DNA of 64,000 nucleotides from Zhihengliuella sp. ISTPL4 (lineage in GTDB: Bacteria; Actinomycetota; Actinomycetes; Actinomycetales; Microbacteriaceae), in contig NZ_CP025422.1 of the NCBI RefSeq assembly GCF_002848265.1, positions 62,001 to 126,000 on the forward strand, given 5' to 3'. The translations under genes and the position numbers were made by a program. The notes under the pieces are model-generated. The model searched no databases. It was not told the origin of the DNA and saw only the letters and a list, made by a program, of their open reading frames with translations. Below are positions 17,918 through 26,416 of the stretch, in pieces. Every line of letters starts with the position of its first letter. Positions within the stretch are counted from its first letter, which is position 1.

Positions 17918-18934
17918 ATGACACCGTCACTGCCCACCGTCCCGCTCGGGACGACCGGGATGGAGATCACCCGCGTCGGCCTCGGCGCGTTCGCGATCGG
18001 CGGCCCTGCCTGGTCCTATGGCTGGGGAGCGCAGGACGACGACGACTCGATCCGCACCATCCGCGCGGCGGTGGATCGCGGGATCAACTGGATCGACACG
18101 GCGGCGGTGTACGGCCGCGGCCACTCCGAGGTCGTCGTCGGTCGCGCCCTGCGCGATCTGCCGCAGAACGAGCGGCCCTGGGTCTTCACCAAGGGCGGAC
18201 TCGTGTGGTCGGAGGACGACGCGCTGCAGACCGGCGAGCGCAAGGTGGGCGATCCCGCCTCGCTGCGGCGCGAGGTGCAGGACTCGCTGCGACGGCTTCA
18301 GGTCGAGCAGATCGACCTTTACCAGATGCACTGGCCCGCCGAGGACGGATCCGAGGTCGAGGACTACTGGGGCGCTCTCGTCGAGATGCGCGACAGTGGA
18401 CTGCTGAAGGCGATCGGCCTCTCGAATCACGACGTCGCCCAGCTGGATCGCGCCGAGGCCATCGGACATGTCGACACCCTCCAGCCGCCGTTCTCGGCCA
18501 TCTACCGCGACGCGGCGGCCGACGTGCTGCCGTGGTGCGCGCACCATGCGACCGGCGCGATCATCTACAGCCCGATGCAGTCGGGCCTGCTCACGGGGCG
18601 CATCACCGAGGAGCGCGTGGCGCAGCTCCCCGCCGACGACTGGCGCTCCCGGCATCCCGACTTCTCGGGCGATCGCCTGCGGCAGAACCTGCGGGTGACG
18701 GCTGCGCTCGCCGAAGTGGGCGAGCGGCACGGCATCTCCACCGGGGCAGCCGCGATCGCCTGGGCGCTAGTCTTCCGGGGCGTCAGCGGCGCGATCGTGG
18801 GGGCGCGGACGCCGGAGCAGATCGACGGCTGGGTGAACGCCGGGTCCGTGGAACTGACCGCCGACGACATCGCCTCCGTGGCTCGTGCGATCCGCGATTC
18901 CGGAGCGGGGTCGGGCCCGGACGCGCCTCGCTGA
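17918..18934 (+). CDS. Aldo/keto reductase
   Basis: A 338-residue NADPH-type aldo/keto reductase. The catalytic tetrad can be read as Asp60, Tyr65 (NWIDTAAVYG), Lys92 (FTKGGL) and His138 (QMHWP). ATG 17918 follows GAAAGGA by 6 nt; a GTG at 17897 overlapping the aldolase stop is possible but lacks that site. It is the last gene of the operon. With the oxidase at its start, it could reduce the dicarbonyl sugar (glucosone) released from an Amadori compound to fructose; this is inference. Confidence 0.9.
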   Translation: MTPSLPTVPLGTTGMEITRVGLGAFAIGGPAWSYGWGAQDDDDSIRTIRAAVDRGINWIDTAAVYGRGHSEVVVGRALRDLPQNERPWVFTKGGLVWSEDDALQTGERKVGDPASLRREVQDSLRRLQVEQIDLYQMHWPAEDGSEVEDYWGALVEMRDSGLLKAIGLSNHDVAQLDRAEAIGHVDTLQPPFSAIYRDAAADVLPWCAHHATGAIIYSPMQSGLLTGRITEERVAQLPADDWRSRHPDFSGDRLRQNLRVTAALAEVGERHGISTGAAAIAWALVFRGVSGAIVGARTPEQIDGWVNAGSVELTADDIASVARAIRDSGAGSGPDAPR

Positions 18935-18956
18935 GGAGTCTGCTCCGCGCAGACGG

Positions 18957-18984
18957 GTCCCGTCCCTCCCGAGGGGGGCGGGAC
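18957..18984 (+). terminator. Stem-loop terminator after the aldo/keto reductase gene
   Basis: GTCCCG (18957-18962) pairs with CGGGAC (18979-18984), and the inner CCCTCC can pair with GGGGGG with one wobble. It lies 23 nt after the stop. No T-run follows, as is frequent in actinobacteria. Confidence 0.6.
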
Positions 18985-19063
18985 TCCCGCCGAGCCTGCG
19001 GATGCCGGACACCTACCCCTGCTAGCTTGTCCGTATCCCAGGACGGCAGTGCGGAGCAAGACC

Positions 19064-19852
19064 ATGAAACCAACGTTCGACGTGAGATCCGCTCCGGAGC
19101 GGCAGAACGTCATCCTCGACGTCGCCCGACGGGATGGACGCGTCGGCGTCCGTGAAATCGCGGACGTCCTCGGCGTGACCGCCGAGACGGTGCGCAAGGA
19201 TCTCGACGCGCTGCAGGCGAACGGGCTCATCCGTCGCGTCCATGGCGGGGCGCTCGCCCTGGAGAGCCTGGCGTTCGAGCCCGGGCTGCACAGCCGCACC
19301 GCGCTGCGCGAGGAGAAGACGGCGATCGCCTCCGCCGCCCTCTCGATGCTCCCGTCGGAGGGCGTGGTCCTCATCGAGGCGGGGAGCACGACGTACCGGC
19401 TGGTCGAGCTCGCGCCGCCGGACCTCCGCCTCACCGTGGTCACGAACTCCCTGCCGATCGGGATGCTGCTCAGCAGTCGTCCCTCGTGCACCGTCGTGAT
19501 GATCGGCGGAAGGCTACGTTCCGTGACCATGGGCACGGTCGACGCCCTCGCGGTGCGGGCACTCGCCGACCTGTACGTCGATGTGGCGTTCCTCGGAACG
19601 AACGCCCTGAGCGTCGAGAAGGGGCTGACCACGCCCGACTTCGCGGAAGCTGAGGTGAAGCGCGCGATGCTCGGTTCCGCGCGTCGGTCGGTGCTGCTGG
19701 CCGATCACAGCAAGCTCGGCACGGTCTCTCTGTGCAAGTACGGCGACCTCCGCGATGTCGACACGGTCATCACCGACGACGGCGCCTCGGAGGAGGATGT
19801 GGCCGCCCTCCGCTCGGAGGTCCAACGCGTGATCGTGGCTCCGACTGTCTGA
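19064..19852 (+). CDS. DeoR-family transcriptional regulator
   Basis: A 262-residue sugar-phosphate-responsive repressor. The N-terminal HTH_DeoR domain reads VGVREIADVLGVTAETVRKDL and RRVHGGAL; the C-terminal sensor domain has EAGSTTYRL, VVTNSLP, MIGGRL and DVAFLGTNALS. ATG 19064 is chosen over the GTG at 19049 because GGAG lies in between at a suitable distance. It sits between two oxidase transcription units. GTTT-rich motifs at 11197, 19897 and 26431 are candidate sites, so it may control most of the cluster. Confidence 0.92.
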   Translation: MKPTFDVRSAPERQNVILDVARRDGRVGVREIADVLGVTAETVRKDLDALQANGLIRRVHGGALALESLAFEPGLHSRTALREEKTAIASAALSMLPSEGVVLIEAGSTTYRLVELAPPDLRLTVVTNSLPIGMLLSSRPSCTVVMIGGRLRSVTMGTVDALAVRALADLYVDVAFLGTNALSVEKGLTTPDFAEAEVKRAMLGSARRSVLLADHSKLGTVSLCKYGDLRDVDTVITDDGASEEDVAALRSEVQRVIVAPTV

Positions 19853-19870
19853 CCGACACCAATCGGGTTC

Positions 19871-19910
19871 GTTTTTTATTTGCTTGATCGTCTATCGGTT
19901 GTTTTAGACT
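19871..19910 (+). promoter_or_regulatory. Promoter region of second oxidase operon with GTTT motifs
   Basis: An AT-rich patch holds GTTTTTTATTTG (19871-19882) and TTGTTTTAG (19899-19907). The 8-mer TTGTTTTA also occurs in the operator at 26431-26451. A -10 candidate TAGACT lies at 19905-19910, with TTGATC (19884-19889) as a loose -35 at a 15-nt spacing. Binding by the DeoR protein encoded just upstream is plausible. Confidence 0.5.
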
Positions 19911-20005
19911 GGTCTCACCACTTTGAGAGCGGTCGATGTCGAGCGTCTCGGCGTCTGCCATCGTCCGCCGCAGAACCACGCCTCCCACGGAAGGTCGAGC
20001 ATCGG

Positions 20006-21157
20006 ATGGAAGAAGTAGCCGTCGTCGGCTTGGGTGCAGTCGGCAGCATGGCCCTCTGGCGCCTCGCCTTGCGCGGGGTCCCCGTCGTGGGCTTCGAACG
20101 TTTCGGCCCCGCGCACAGCCGCGGATCGTCGCACGGCGAGACCCGGATGAACAAGATCATCGGCGACCAGCCCGCGCCCTACAAGCCGCTCGCGAAGCGC
20201 GCCGACGAGCTGTGGCACGACCTCGAGCGGGAGACCGGTCTGGAGCTCGTGGTCGAGAGCGGGGGCCTCGTCATCGGCCCGAAGCGCGGTCCCTACGTGA
20301 CCCGGGCCCGCCGGCTCGCCGAGGCGCAGTCCATGCCGTACGAGGAGATCGACGCCGCCGAGGTCCGCCGGCGCTACCCGGCACATGCCGTCGAGGACGG
20401 CGACGTCGCGCTCGTCGACCCGCACGCCGGGTACCTGCGCTCCGAGGACGGCATCCGCGCCGCCCTGACCCGCGCCGAAGCCCTCGGAGCGGAGACGCAC
20501 TTCGGCGCCGCCGTCCGTCTGGTCAGCGATGACGGCGCCGACGGGGTGCTGCTGAGCATCGACGGGGTGGAGCGTCGTTTCCGCCGCGTCGTGCTGAGCG
20601 CGGGCGCCTGGATCCCGCAGGACCTCCCCGGCGCCGTGCCGGTCGCTCCCGTGCGCATCAACGCGACGTGGTTCCGCCCCGAGGGGGGCGACGTGCCCCT
20701 CGACGCGGAGCACTTCCCCGTCTTCATGCGCGAGCTGCCGGACGGACGTATCGGCTGGGGCTTCCCGCAGGTAAGCGACCGCGGCGTGAAGATCGGGCTG
20801 CACGGCCGCTACGGCACCCCGGTCGCCGATGCGACCGCCAACGACAGACCGGTCGAGGCCGCCGAGGTGCGGGCGATCTCCGCGTACGTCCGCGACGCGT
20901 TCCCCGGCCTCGAATCGCTGCCGTCGACGGCTGTGCCGTGCATGGTCACCTGGGCTCCCGACGAGACCTTCGCGATCGGCTCCCCGCGAGACTGGCCGAA
21001 CGTCGTCGTGATGTCGGCGTGCTCCGGCCACGGGTTCAAGTACGCCCCGGCATCCGGCGAGCTGGCCGCGCAGCTCGCTCTCGGGGAGGAGCCGTACGCG
21101 GACATCTCCGCGTTCGATCTGACGCGGTTCGAGCCCGAGCAGGAGGCCCGCGCATGA
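20006..21157 (+). CDS. FAD-dependent oxidase, sarcosine oxidase type (second copy)
   Basis: A 383-residue paralog of the oxidase at 11249. The FAD fold VVGLGAVGS is N-terminal, RGSSHGETR follows, Cys312 in PCMVTWAPDETFAIG is the expected covalent flavin residue, and CSGHGFKYAP ends the flavin site. ATG 20006 gives the usual start; GGAAGG lies 11 nt upstream. The two copies differ enough to suggest different substrates. It is coupled by ATGA to an FrlC-like epimerase, again linking amine oxidation and sugar chemistry. Confidence 0.88.
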   Translation: MEEVAVVGLGAVGSMALWRLALRGVPVVGFERFGPAHSRGSSHGETRMNKIIGDQPAPYKPLAKRADELWHDLERETGLELVVESGGLVIGPKRGPYVTRARRLAEAQSMPYEEIDAAEVRRRYPAHAVEDGDVALVDPHAGYLRSEDGIRAALTRAEALGAETHFGAAVRLVSDDGADGVLLSIDGVERRFRRVVLSAGAWIPQDLPGAVPVAPVRINATWFRPEGGDVPLDAEHFPVFMRELPDGRIGWGFPQVSDRGVKIGLHGRYGTPVADATANDRPVEAAEVRAISAYVRDAFPGLESLPSTAVPCMVTWAPDETFAIGSPRDWPNVVVMSACSGHGFKYAPASGELAAQLALGEEPYADISAFDLTRFEPEQEARA

Positions 21158-21993
21158 CCCTGTCGATGGAGCAGATGACCGGCACGAACTTCCTCTACCA
21201 GCGGTTCACGTTCGCCCGCTTCCTCGACGACATGGAGACCCTGGGACGGCGGAAGCTCGAGCTCTGGGGCATCGCCCCCGAGCTCTACGTACCGGCACTG
21301 TCCGACCAGGACGTGTCCCGCATCAGCGCGGCCATCAGCGAGCGCGGCATGGAGGTGCACTGTTTCACGCCAGAGCAGATCATGTACCCGATGAACCTGG
21401 CGTCGGAAGCGCGGTGGGAGCGCGAGGGTGCCGTCGCCACTTACCGCCGCGCCGCCGAGATCGCGGCGGGACTCGGCGCCCGGTTCCTGTTCCTCGTGCC
21501 GGGGACCGGTCGCGAGGATCTGCCCCGCGACGAGGCCTGGGAGCGCTCGGTCGAAGGACTCGCGGAGGTCTCTGCATACGCCGCCACGCTCGGGATCGAG
21601 TGCCTGCTCGAACCGCTCCAGCGTCGCGAGTCGAACCTGGTCAACGACGCCGAGTCGCTGTCGGCGATGCTCGGCGACGTCGACAGTCCGAATCTGTTCG
21701 TCGTGATCGACACGGTCGCCATGGCCTGCGCGGGGGAGGACATCGCGCGGAGCTTCCGCGTGCTCGGCGACCGCATCCGCCACGTGCACCTCATCGACGG
21801 CACCCCCGCCGGGCACATGCCCTGGGGCCGCGGCGAGCTGCCGCTCGCGACCTACCTGGAGCAGCTCGACGCCGCCGGGTACTCGGGCATGATGACCCAG
21901 GAGCTGTTCGGCTCGCTGGATGCGCTCGACCCGCTGCCTGCACACCGCGAGAGCCTCGAGCGCATCGAGGCGACCCTGCGCGCGATGTCATGA
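21154..21993 (+). CDS. TIM-barrel sugar epimerase/isomerase, FrlC-like (copy 1)
   Basis: A 279-residue xylose-isomerase-like TIM barrel. Segments LELWGIAPELYVPAL, CFTPEQIMYPMN, LEPLQRRESNLV and RHVHLIDGTPAGH follow the pattern of fructoselysine 3-epimerase (FrlC), including the metal-binding Glu of LEPL, the Asp of VVIDTVA, the His of HVHLID and a late Glu in TQELFG. It starts in the oxidase stop and ends in the start of the next flavoenzyme. It would interconvert epimers of a glycated amine or ketose. Copy 2 is at 30520. Confidence 0.82.
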   Translation: MTLSMEQMTGTNFLYQRFTFARFLDDMETLGRRKLELWGIAPELYVPALSDQDVSRISAAISERGMEVHCFTPEQIMYPMNLASEARWEREGAVATYRRAAEIAAGLGARFLFLVPGTGREDLPRDEAWERSVEGLAEVSAYAATLGIECLLEPLQRRESNLVNDAESLSAMLGDVDSPNLFVVIDTVAMACAGEDIARSFRVLGDRIRHVHLIDGTPAGHMPWGRGELPLATYLEQLDAAGYSGMMTQELFGSLDALDPLPAHRESLERIEATLRAMS

Positions 21994-23219
21994 GATCGAT
22001 CGTCATCGGGGCGGGATTCGCCGGCCTCGCCGCGGCCACTCGTCTCGCCGCCGCGGGCCGGGACGTCACCGTGCTCGAGGCGCGGGGCCGGGTGGGCGGG
22101 CGTGCCTGGTCGGAGAAGCTGGGCAACGGCGTCGTCGTGGAGCGCGGCGCGGAGTACATCTTCCCCGGAGAGCACGCCGTACGCGCGCTCGCTGCGGAGT
22201 TCCGGGTGCCGATCGTCTCGCATGGCGTCTCGTACGAGCGGCGCACGCTCGACGGCCGGCGGATCTCCTGGCCCGATCTCCTCGACACCGAGCGACGGGT
22301 ACACGTCGCGGCGCACCACCTTGCGGCGGAGCGATCGGAGGCGTCGGTGCAGGACGCGTTCGCGGCGGCGCTCGGAGAGGAGTTCGCGCGGCATCCGTTC
22401 GTGCGTCGCTTCCTCACCTCCGTCGCCGCGAGCGCGGACGAGATCGGCGTGCACGCGCTGCTCGGCTCCGACCCCGAGAAGCTGATCGACGACGGCGGGC
22501 GGCTGCTCGGCGGCAACCAGAGCCTCGCGACCGCGATGGCGGAGGCGTTGGGCCACGCGGTCCGGCTGTCCTCGCCCGTCGTCGCGGTGCGGCTAGGGTC
22601 CGCAGAGGTGACCGTGGTCACCGCGGGCGCGGAGCGCTTCGCCGCCGAGGAGCTGGTGATCGCCGTCCCGCTCCCGCTGCTCGACGAACTCGGAATGGAC
22701 TTCGCGCTTCCGAAGGGCATCGTCGAGGCGCTCGCCATGCGGGGGATGGGCGATGCCACGAAGTGCGCTGTGGCGCTCCAGAGGGATGTCGAGGACCCGG
22801 CGGTGCAGTCGCCGTCTGAGTTCTCGTGGAGCTGGCAGTCGCGCGACGTTTCCGGAACGGCGCGGGTACCCGCGTTGACCGGGTTCACGGGTGGACCCTC
22901 GGCGGCGCGCTACGCCGGACCGGACGGCGGGGATCTGTGGCTCGACGACGTGCGCGAGCTGCGTGGCGACCTCGAGACCTCCGGCGCTCCCCTGGTCACC
23001 GCCTGGAGCCACGACCCCTGGGCTCGCGGCGCCTACAGCCACCCGCTGCCCGGCTGGCACTCCCGCGACATCGTGGCGTTCGACGAGGTGATCGGAGGCC
23101 GGGTGACCTTCGCCGGAGAGTACATCTCGACCGCCGCGAGCCTCGACGGCGCGGCATCCTCCGGGCGTGCCGCGGCCGAGCGGCTGCTGCGGCGTCGTGA
23201 TGCGCTGCGCGCGCCGTAG
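21990..23219 (+). CDS. FAD-dependent amine oxidase (monoamine oxidase type)
   Basis: A 409-residue flavin amine oxidase. The N-terminal FAD motif is VIGAGFAGLAAATRL, followed by EARGRVGGRAW and ERGAEYIFPGE. The C-terminal flavin-site region is VTFAGEYISTAASLDGAASSG, typical of monoamine/polyamine oxidases. No signal peptide is seen. Coupled to the epimerase gene by ATGA. It could oxidise the amine freed by deglycation or a related polyamine; the substrate is unknown. Confidence 0.85.
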   Translation: MRSIVIGAGFAGLAAATRLAAAGRDVTVLEARGRVGGRAWSEKLGNGVVVERGAEYIFPGEHAVRALAAEFRVPIVSHGVSYERRTLDGRRISWPDLLDTERRVHVAAHHLAAERSEASVQDAFAAALGEEFARHPFVRRFLTSVAASADEIGVHALLGSDPEKLIDDGGRLLGGNQSLATAMAEALGHAVRLSSPVVAVRLGSAEVTVVTAGAERFAAEELVIAVPLPLLDELGMDFALPKGIVEALAMRGMGDATKCAVALQRDVEDPAVQSPSEFSWSWQSRDVSGTARVPALTGFTGGPSAARYAGPDGGDLWLDDVRELRGDLETSGAPLVTAWSHDPWARGAYSHPLPGWHSRDIVAFDEVIGGRVTFAGEYISTAASLDGAASSGRAAAERLLRRRDALRAP

Positions 23220-23260
23220 GTCATGATCGACCCTCGCACGGGCGCTCCGCGACCGTGCGG

Positions 23261-23266
23261 TAGCCT
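23261..23266 (+). promoter_or_regulatory. -10 box of a leaderless LacI transcript
   Basis: TAGCCT ends 7 nt before the GTG at 23274, the spacing expected if transcription begins at the start codon. There is no usable ribosome site. Confidence 0.55.
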
Positions 23267-23273
23267 ACGAGGC

Positions 23274-24359
23274 GTGTCCCGCCAAGCCCCGACCCTCGTG
23301 GAGGTCGCCCGCGCGGCGGGCGTCTCCACCGCGACCGCGGCTCGTGCGCTCGGCAACTACGGACGCGTCAAGGACTCCACGCGGGAAGCGGTGAAGCTGG
23401 CCGCCGAGCGTCTGAACTACCGTCCGAACGAGCTCGCGCGCAGCATGATCACCGGCCGCACGCGGTCGATCGGCGTGATCTGCGGCGACGTGCATATCCC
23501 GTTCTTCGCGGGCGTCGTGCGAGGCATCACCGACGTCGCCCGCGGCCGCGGCTACACGGTGCTGATCACGAACAGCGACGAGGACTGGGAGACCGAGGTC
23601 GAATCGCTCGGCATCCTCGAGAGCAGCCGCGTCGACGGCATCATCATCTCGCCCAGCGACCCGAACCGTGTCGACCACCTCCGGCACTGGGGCGAGGGCG
23701 GCCGGCCGCTGGTCATGGTCGACCGCGCCAGCGCGCGGTTCGAGACGGATGCCGTGGTGATCGACGGGCCGACGGCCATCGAGGCGGCGGTCATCCGCCT
23801 CTTCGACCTCGGGCACGAGCGCGTCGCCATCGTCGGGGAGTTCTCCCCGGACTCCGAGGTCGATCGGCTGTTCGAGGCCCTCGGCTCGGAGGTCGACGGG
23901 GTGGGCGCGTTCGACTTCTCGCCGAGCATCACGCGCCTGATCGGCTACGTGCGGGCGCACCGCACGCGCGGGATCCCGCTGGACGAGTCGCTCATCGTGC
24001 GCAGCGGCGCGTACTCGATCGACGCGGCCGAGCGGGCGACCACGGCGCTGCTCGCCGGTGACGCCGCTCCCACCGCGATCGTCACGACGGACAACTCCAT
24101 GTCGCTCGGGGCGTACCGCGCCGTGCGCAGCGCCGGCCTCCGCGTGCCGGAGGAGCTGTCCTTCATCGGATTCGACAATCAGGACTGGACGGAGTTCGCG
24201 GCGCCGGGCATCTCGGTGATCGATCAGCCCTCCTATGCCATGGGGCAGGCGGCGGCGCGCATGCTCCTCGACCGGGTCGACGGCATGGACGCCCCGGCCC
24301 GCATCCTCACAGAGCCCGCGACCTTCATCGAGCGCGGCTCGGTCGCTCCGCGCGGCTGA
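23274..24359 (+). CDS. LacI-family transcriptional regulator
   Basis: A 361-residue LacI/GalR regulator. The HTH (TLVEVARAAGVSTATAARAL) is at the N-terminus, the hinge is YRPNELARSM, and the sensor domain ends in SFIGFDNQDWTEF. GTG 23274 is chosen from the leaderless pattern and the HTH position; ATG 23223 is an alternative adding 17 residues. It is followed by the SIS-kinase operon, which carries a perfect GTGAGAACGTTCTCAC palindrome, its likely operator. Paralog of the regulator at 2578. Confidence 0.9.
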   Translation: MSRQAPTLVEVARAAGVSTATAARALGNYGRVKDSTREAVKLAAERLNYRPNELARSMITGRTRSIGVICGDVHIPFFAGVVRGITDVARGRGYTVLITNSDEDWETEVESLGILESSRVDGIIISPSDPNRVDHLRHWGEGGRPLVMVDRASARFETDAVVIDGPTAIEAAVIRLFDLGHERVAIVGEFSPDSEVDRLFEALGSEVDGVGAFDFSPSITRLIGYVRAHRTRGIPLDESLIVRSGAYSIDAAERATTALLAGDAAPTAIVTTDNSMSLGAYRAVRSAGLRVPEELSFIGFDNQDWTEFAAPGISVIDQPSYAMGQAAARMLLDRVDGMDAPARILTEPATFIERGSVAPRG

Positions 24360-24452
24360 GACGCGTCGGGCGCCTCTTCGCTACCGGACCGAGTCGGCGC
24401 GGGATCGTCAGGATCGGACCCGATGGTTACCGATCCGTGACCGTCTGGTTTC

Positions 24453-24507
24453 TTGACGTCGTCCGGACGCCTCTGTTAGTTTTCATCGAAAGTGAGAACG
24501 TTCTCAC
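24453..24507 (+). promoter_or_regulatory. Promoter and 16-bp palindromic operator of the SIS-kinase operon
   Basis: The -35 is TTGACG (24453-24458); the -10 candidate is TTAGTT (24476-24481). A perfect 16-bp palindrome GTGAGAACGTTCTCAC (24492-24507) lies at about the transcription start. The AACGTT centre is shared with the operator at 3789-3800. An inverted repeat GGATCGG/CCGATCC (24411-24417, 24430-24436) upstream could end the LacI transcript. Confidence 0.75.
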
Positions 24508-24532
24508 AAGATGATCTCCCGGAAGGTTCGCA

Positions 24533-25564
24533 ATGACTAAGGTGCTCACGCCGCTTCGCCCGATCGAGGCCGACCTCGTCTCCACGCTGGAGGGCGCCGT
24601 CTCCCAGCGAGGTCTGACGCAGCAGATCGCCGCCGACGTGCGCGGGCGCGGCATCACCCGCATCCTGTTCGTCGGCATGGGTGGCTCCTGGGCCTCGTCG
24701 GTGCCGGTCGCCCTGCAGTTGCAGCTCTCCCGCCTCCCGATCCCGACCTTCAACCTCAACGCCGCCGAGTTCAACGCCCAGTACGTACTGAACGTGGGTG
24801 CCACCGACCTCGTCGTCGCAGCCTCGCACTCCGGCGGCACCCCCGAGACCGTCCTCGCCGCCCAGACCGCCAAGGAAAAGGGCGCACTCGTCGTCTCCCT
24901 TGCGATCGGCGCCGACAACGACCTCGCCGCGGCCGCGGACCACTCCCTCGTCTACGGCAGCGACCGCAGCATCACCAGCGCCAAGTACGTGCTGCTGACC
25001 GAGCTCGCGTACTCGATTCTGGAGGCCGCCGGCATCTCCGACGACGTCGAGGCGGGGCGAACCGCTCTCGACGGCATCCCGCAGGCGACGCTCGACGCGA
25101 CCGAAGCCTACGAGGATCACCTGGCCGAGATCGCCGCCTCGTACGGATTCGCCGACAACGTGTTCGTGCTCGCATCGGGCAACCTCACGGGCCTCGCCTA
25201 CCTGCTCTCGGTCTGCTACCTCGTCGAGATGCAGTGGAAAAAGTCCACGCACTTCACCACCGGCGACTTCTTCCACGGCCCGTTCGAGCTCGCGCAGAAC
25301 AACCAGCCGTACATCCTCTTCTCGGGCCAGGACGCCACGCGTGCTCACGCCGAGCGGGCGATCACGTTCCTCGACCAGTACAACGCCAACTACCGGGTGC
25401 TCGACGTCGCGCAGTTCGAGCTGCCGGGCATCGAGGCGTCCAGCCGCGCCCTCGTCCAGCACATCCCGACGGCCTCGATCACGATGCGCCTGGCCGACCA
25501 CTTCGAGTCCGTGACCGGGCACGACCTGGACGAGCGTCGCTACATGCACCGGGTCGCGTACTGA
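24533..25564 (+). CDS. SIS-domain deglycase/isomerase, FrlB-like
   Basis: A 343-residue protein with two sugar isomerase (SIS) domains. The first has FVGMGGSWASS and ASHSGGTPETV (phosphosugar binding). The second half contains TTGDFFHGPFELAQ and ends DERRYMHRVAY, a pattern I associate with fructoselysine-6-phosphate deglycase (FrlB) and the related GfrF. That enzyme splits a 6-phosphorylated Amadori compound into glucose-6-phosphate and the free amino acid. ATG 24533 follows GGAAGG. A PfkB kinase gene begins 3 nt after its stop, the order kinase-deglycase pairs usually have. A plain glucosamine-type isomerase is the alternative. Confidence 0.82.
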   Translation: MTKVLTPLRPIEADLVSTLEGAVSQRGLTQQIAADVRGRGITRILFVGMGGSWASSVPVALQLQLSRLPIPTFNLNAAEFNAQYVLNVGATDLVVAASHSGGTPETVLAAQTAKEKGALVVSLAIGADNDLAAAADHSLVYGSDRSITSAKYVLLTELAYSILEAAGISDDVEAGRTALDGIPQATLDATEAYEDHLAEIAASYGFADNVFVLASGNLTGLAYLLSVCYLVEMQWKKSTHFTTGDFFHGPFELAQNNQPYILFSGQDATRAHAERAITFLDQYNANYRVLDVAQFELPGIEASSRALVQHIPTASITMRLADHFESVTGHDLDERRYMHRVAY

Positions 25565-25567
25565 TCC

Positions 25568-26416
25568 ATGACGCTCTCGATGTGCGCGATCGGCGACAAC
25601 GTCCTCGATCGCTATCCCCAGGAAGGGCTCGCGTTCCCCGGAGGCAGCGCGACCAACGCTGCGGTGTTCGCGAGCCGCCTGGGGGTGTCGTCCGCCTACA
25701 TCGGCATCGTCGGCTCCGACGCCAGCGCCCGATTCATCGAGGAGTGCCTCGAGGCGGAGGGCGTGGACGCCTCGCGCGTGCAGCGTCAGGATGGCCCGAA
25801 CCCGACGACGGACGTTGTGGTCGACGACGACGGCAACCGCCGATTCATCGCCCACACGCCGCCCGAGGCGACGCTGCGCCTGAGGGATGACGACCTGCAG
25901 TTCCTGCGGGGGGTGGACTGGATCCACACGGGTCACAGCAGCTATGTGGAGCACGAGCTCGACCGCATGGCGACGCTGGCTCCGATCTCCTTCGACTTCT
26001 CGAAGCGGGATCTGGACTACGCCGCTCCGCTGCTGCCGCTGGTCGCCGTCGCCACGTTCTCGCGGGACGACGTCGCGTACGACGAGTGCGTCGAGCTGCT
26101 GCATGCGGCCGTCGGACTCGGCGCGGGGTTCGCGCTCGTGACGCGCGGTGCGCAGGGCGCCGTCGCGATGACGCAGGGCACGGTGGTCGAGCAGGCCGCG
26201 AAGCCCACCCGGGTCGTCGACACGATCGGGGCCGGCGACGCGTTCCAGACCTGCCTGCTGACGGAGCTGCTGCGGGGCCAGGACCCGCAGGCCGCTCTGG
26301 ACTCCGCAAGTTCGTTCGCGGCTGAGACCTGCACCTATCGTGGATCGTTCGGCCACGAGCGGATGCTGTCGGAGTTCGCGACGAGGGCCGGTAATGGCCC
26401 TATTGACAGGGCTTGA
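25568..26416 (+). CDS. PfkB-family carbohydrate kinase, FrlD-like
   Basis: A 282-residue ribokinase-fold kinase with the short form typical of fructoselysine 6-kinase (FrlD). The N-terminal signature region is FPGGSATNAAVFASRLG; the C-terminal signature TIGAGDAF carries the catalytic Asp224. It begins 3 nt after the SIS gene, so the two are co-translated. The expected reaction is ATP-dependent 6-phosphorylation of the imported glycated compound, giving the substrate of the SIS protein. Assignment to the FrlD subgroup is inference from context and size. Confidence 0.83.
   Translation: MTLSMCAIGDNVLDRYPQEGLAFPGGSATNAAVFASRLGVSSAYIGIVGSDASARFIEECLEAEGVDASRVQRQDGPNPTTDVVVDDDGNRRFIAHTPPEATLRLRDDDLQFLRGVDWIHTGHSSYVEHELDRMATLAPISFDFSKRDLDYAAPLLPLVAVATFSRDDVAYDECVELLHAAVGLGAGFALVTRGAQGAVAMTQGTVVEQAAKPTRVVDTIGAGDAFQTCLLTELLRGQDPQAALDSASSFAAETCTYRGSFGHERMLSEFATRAGNGPIDRA

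Noticed and set aside
24476..26356. A 626-codon minus-strand frame opposite the SIS and kinase genes
   Set aside because: Shadow of two well-supported genes, and it would start inside their promoter.
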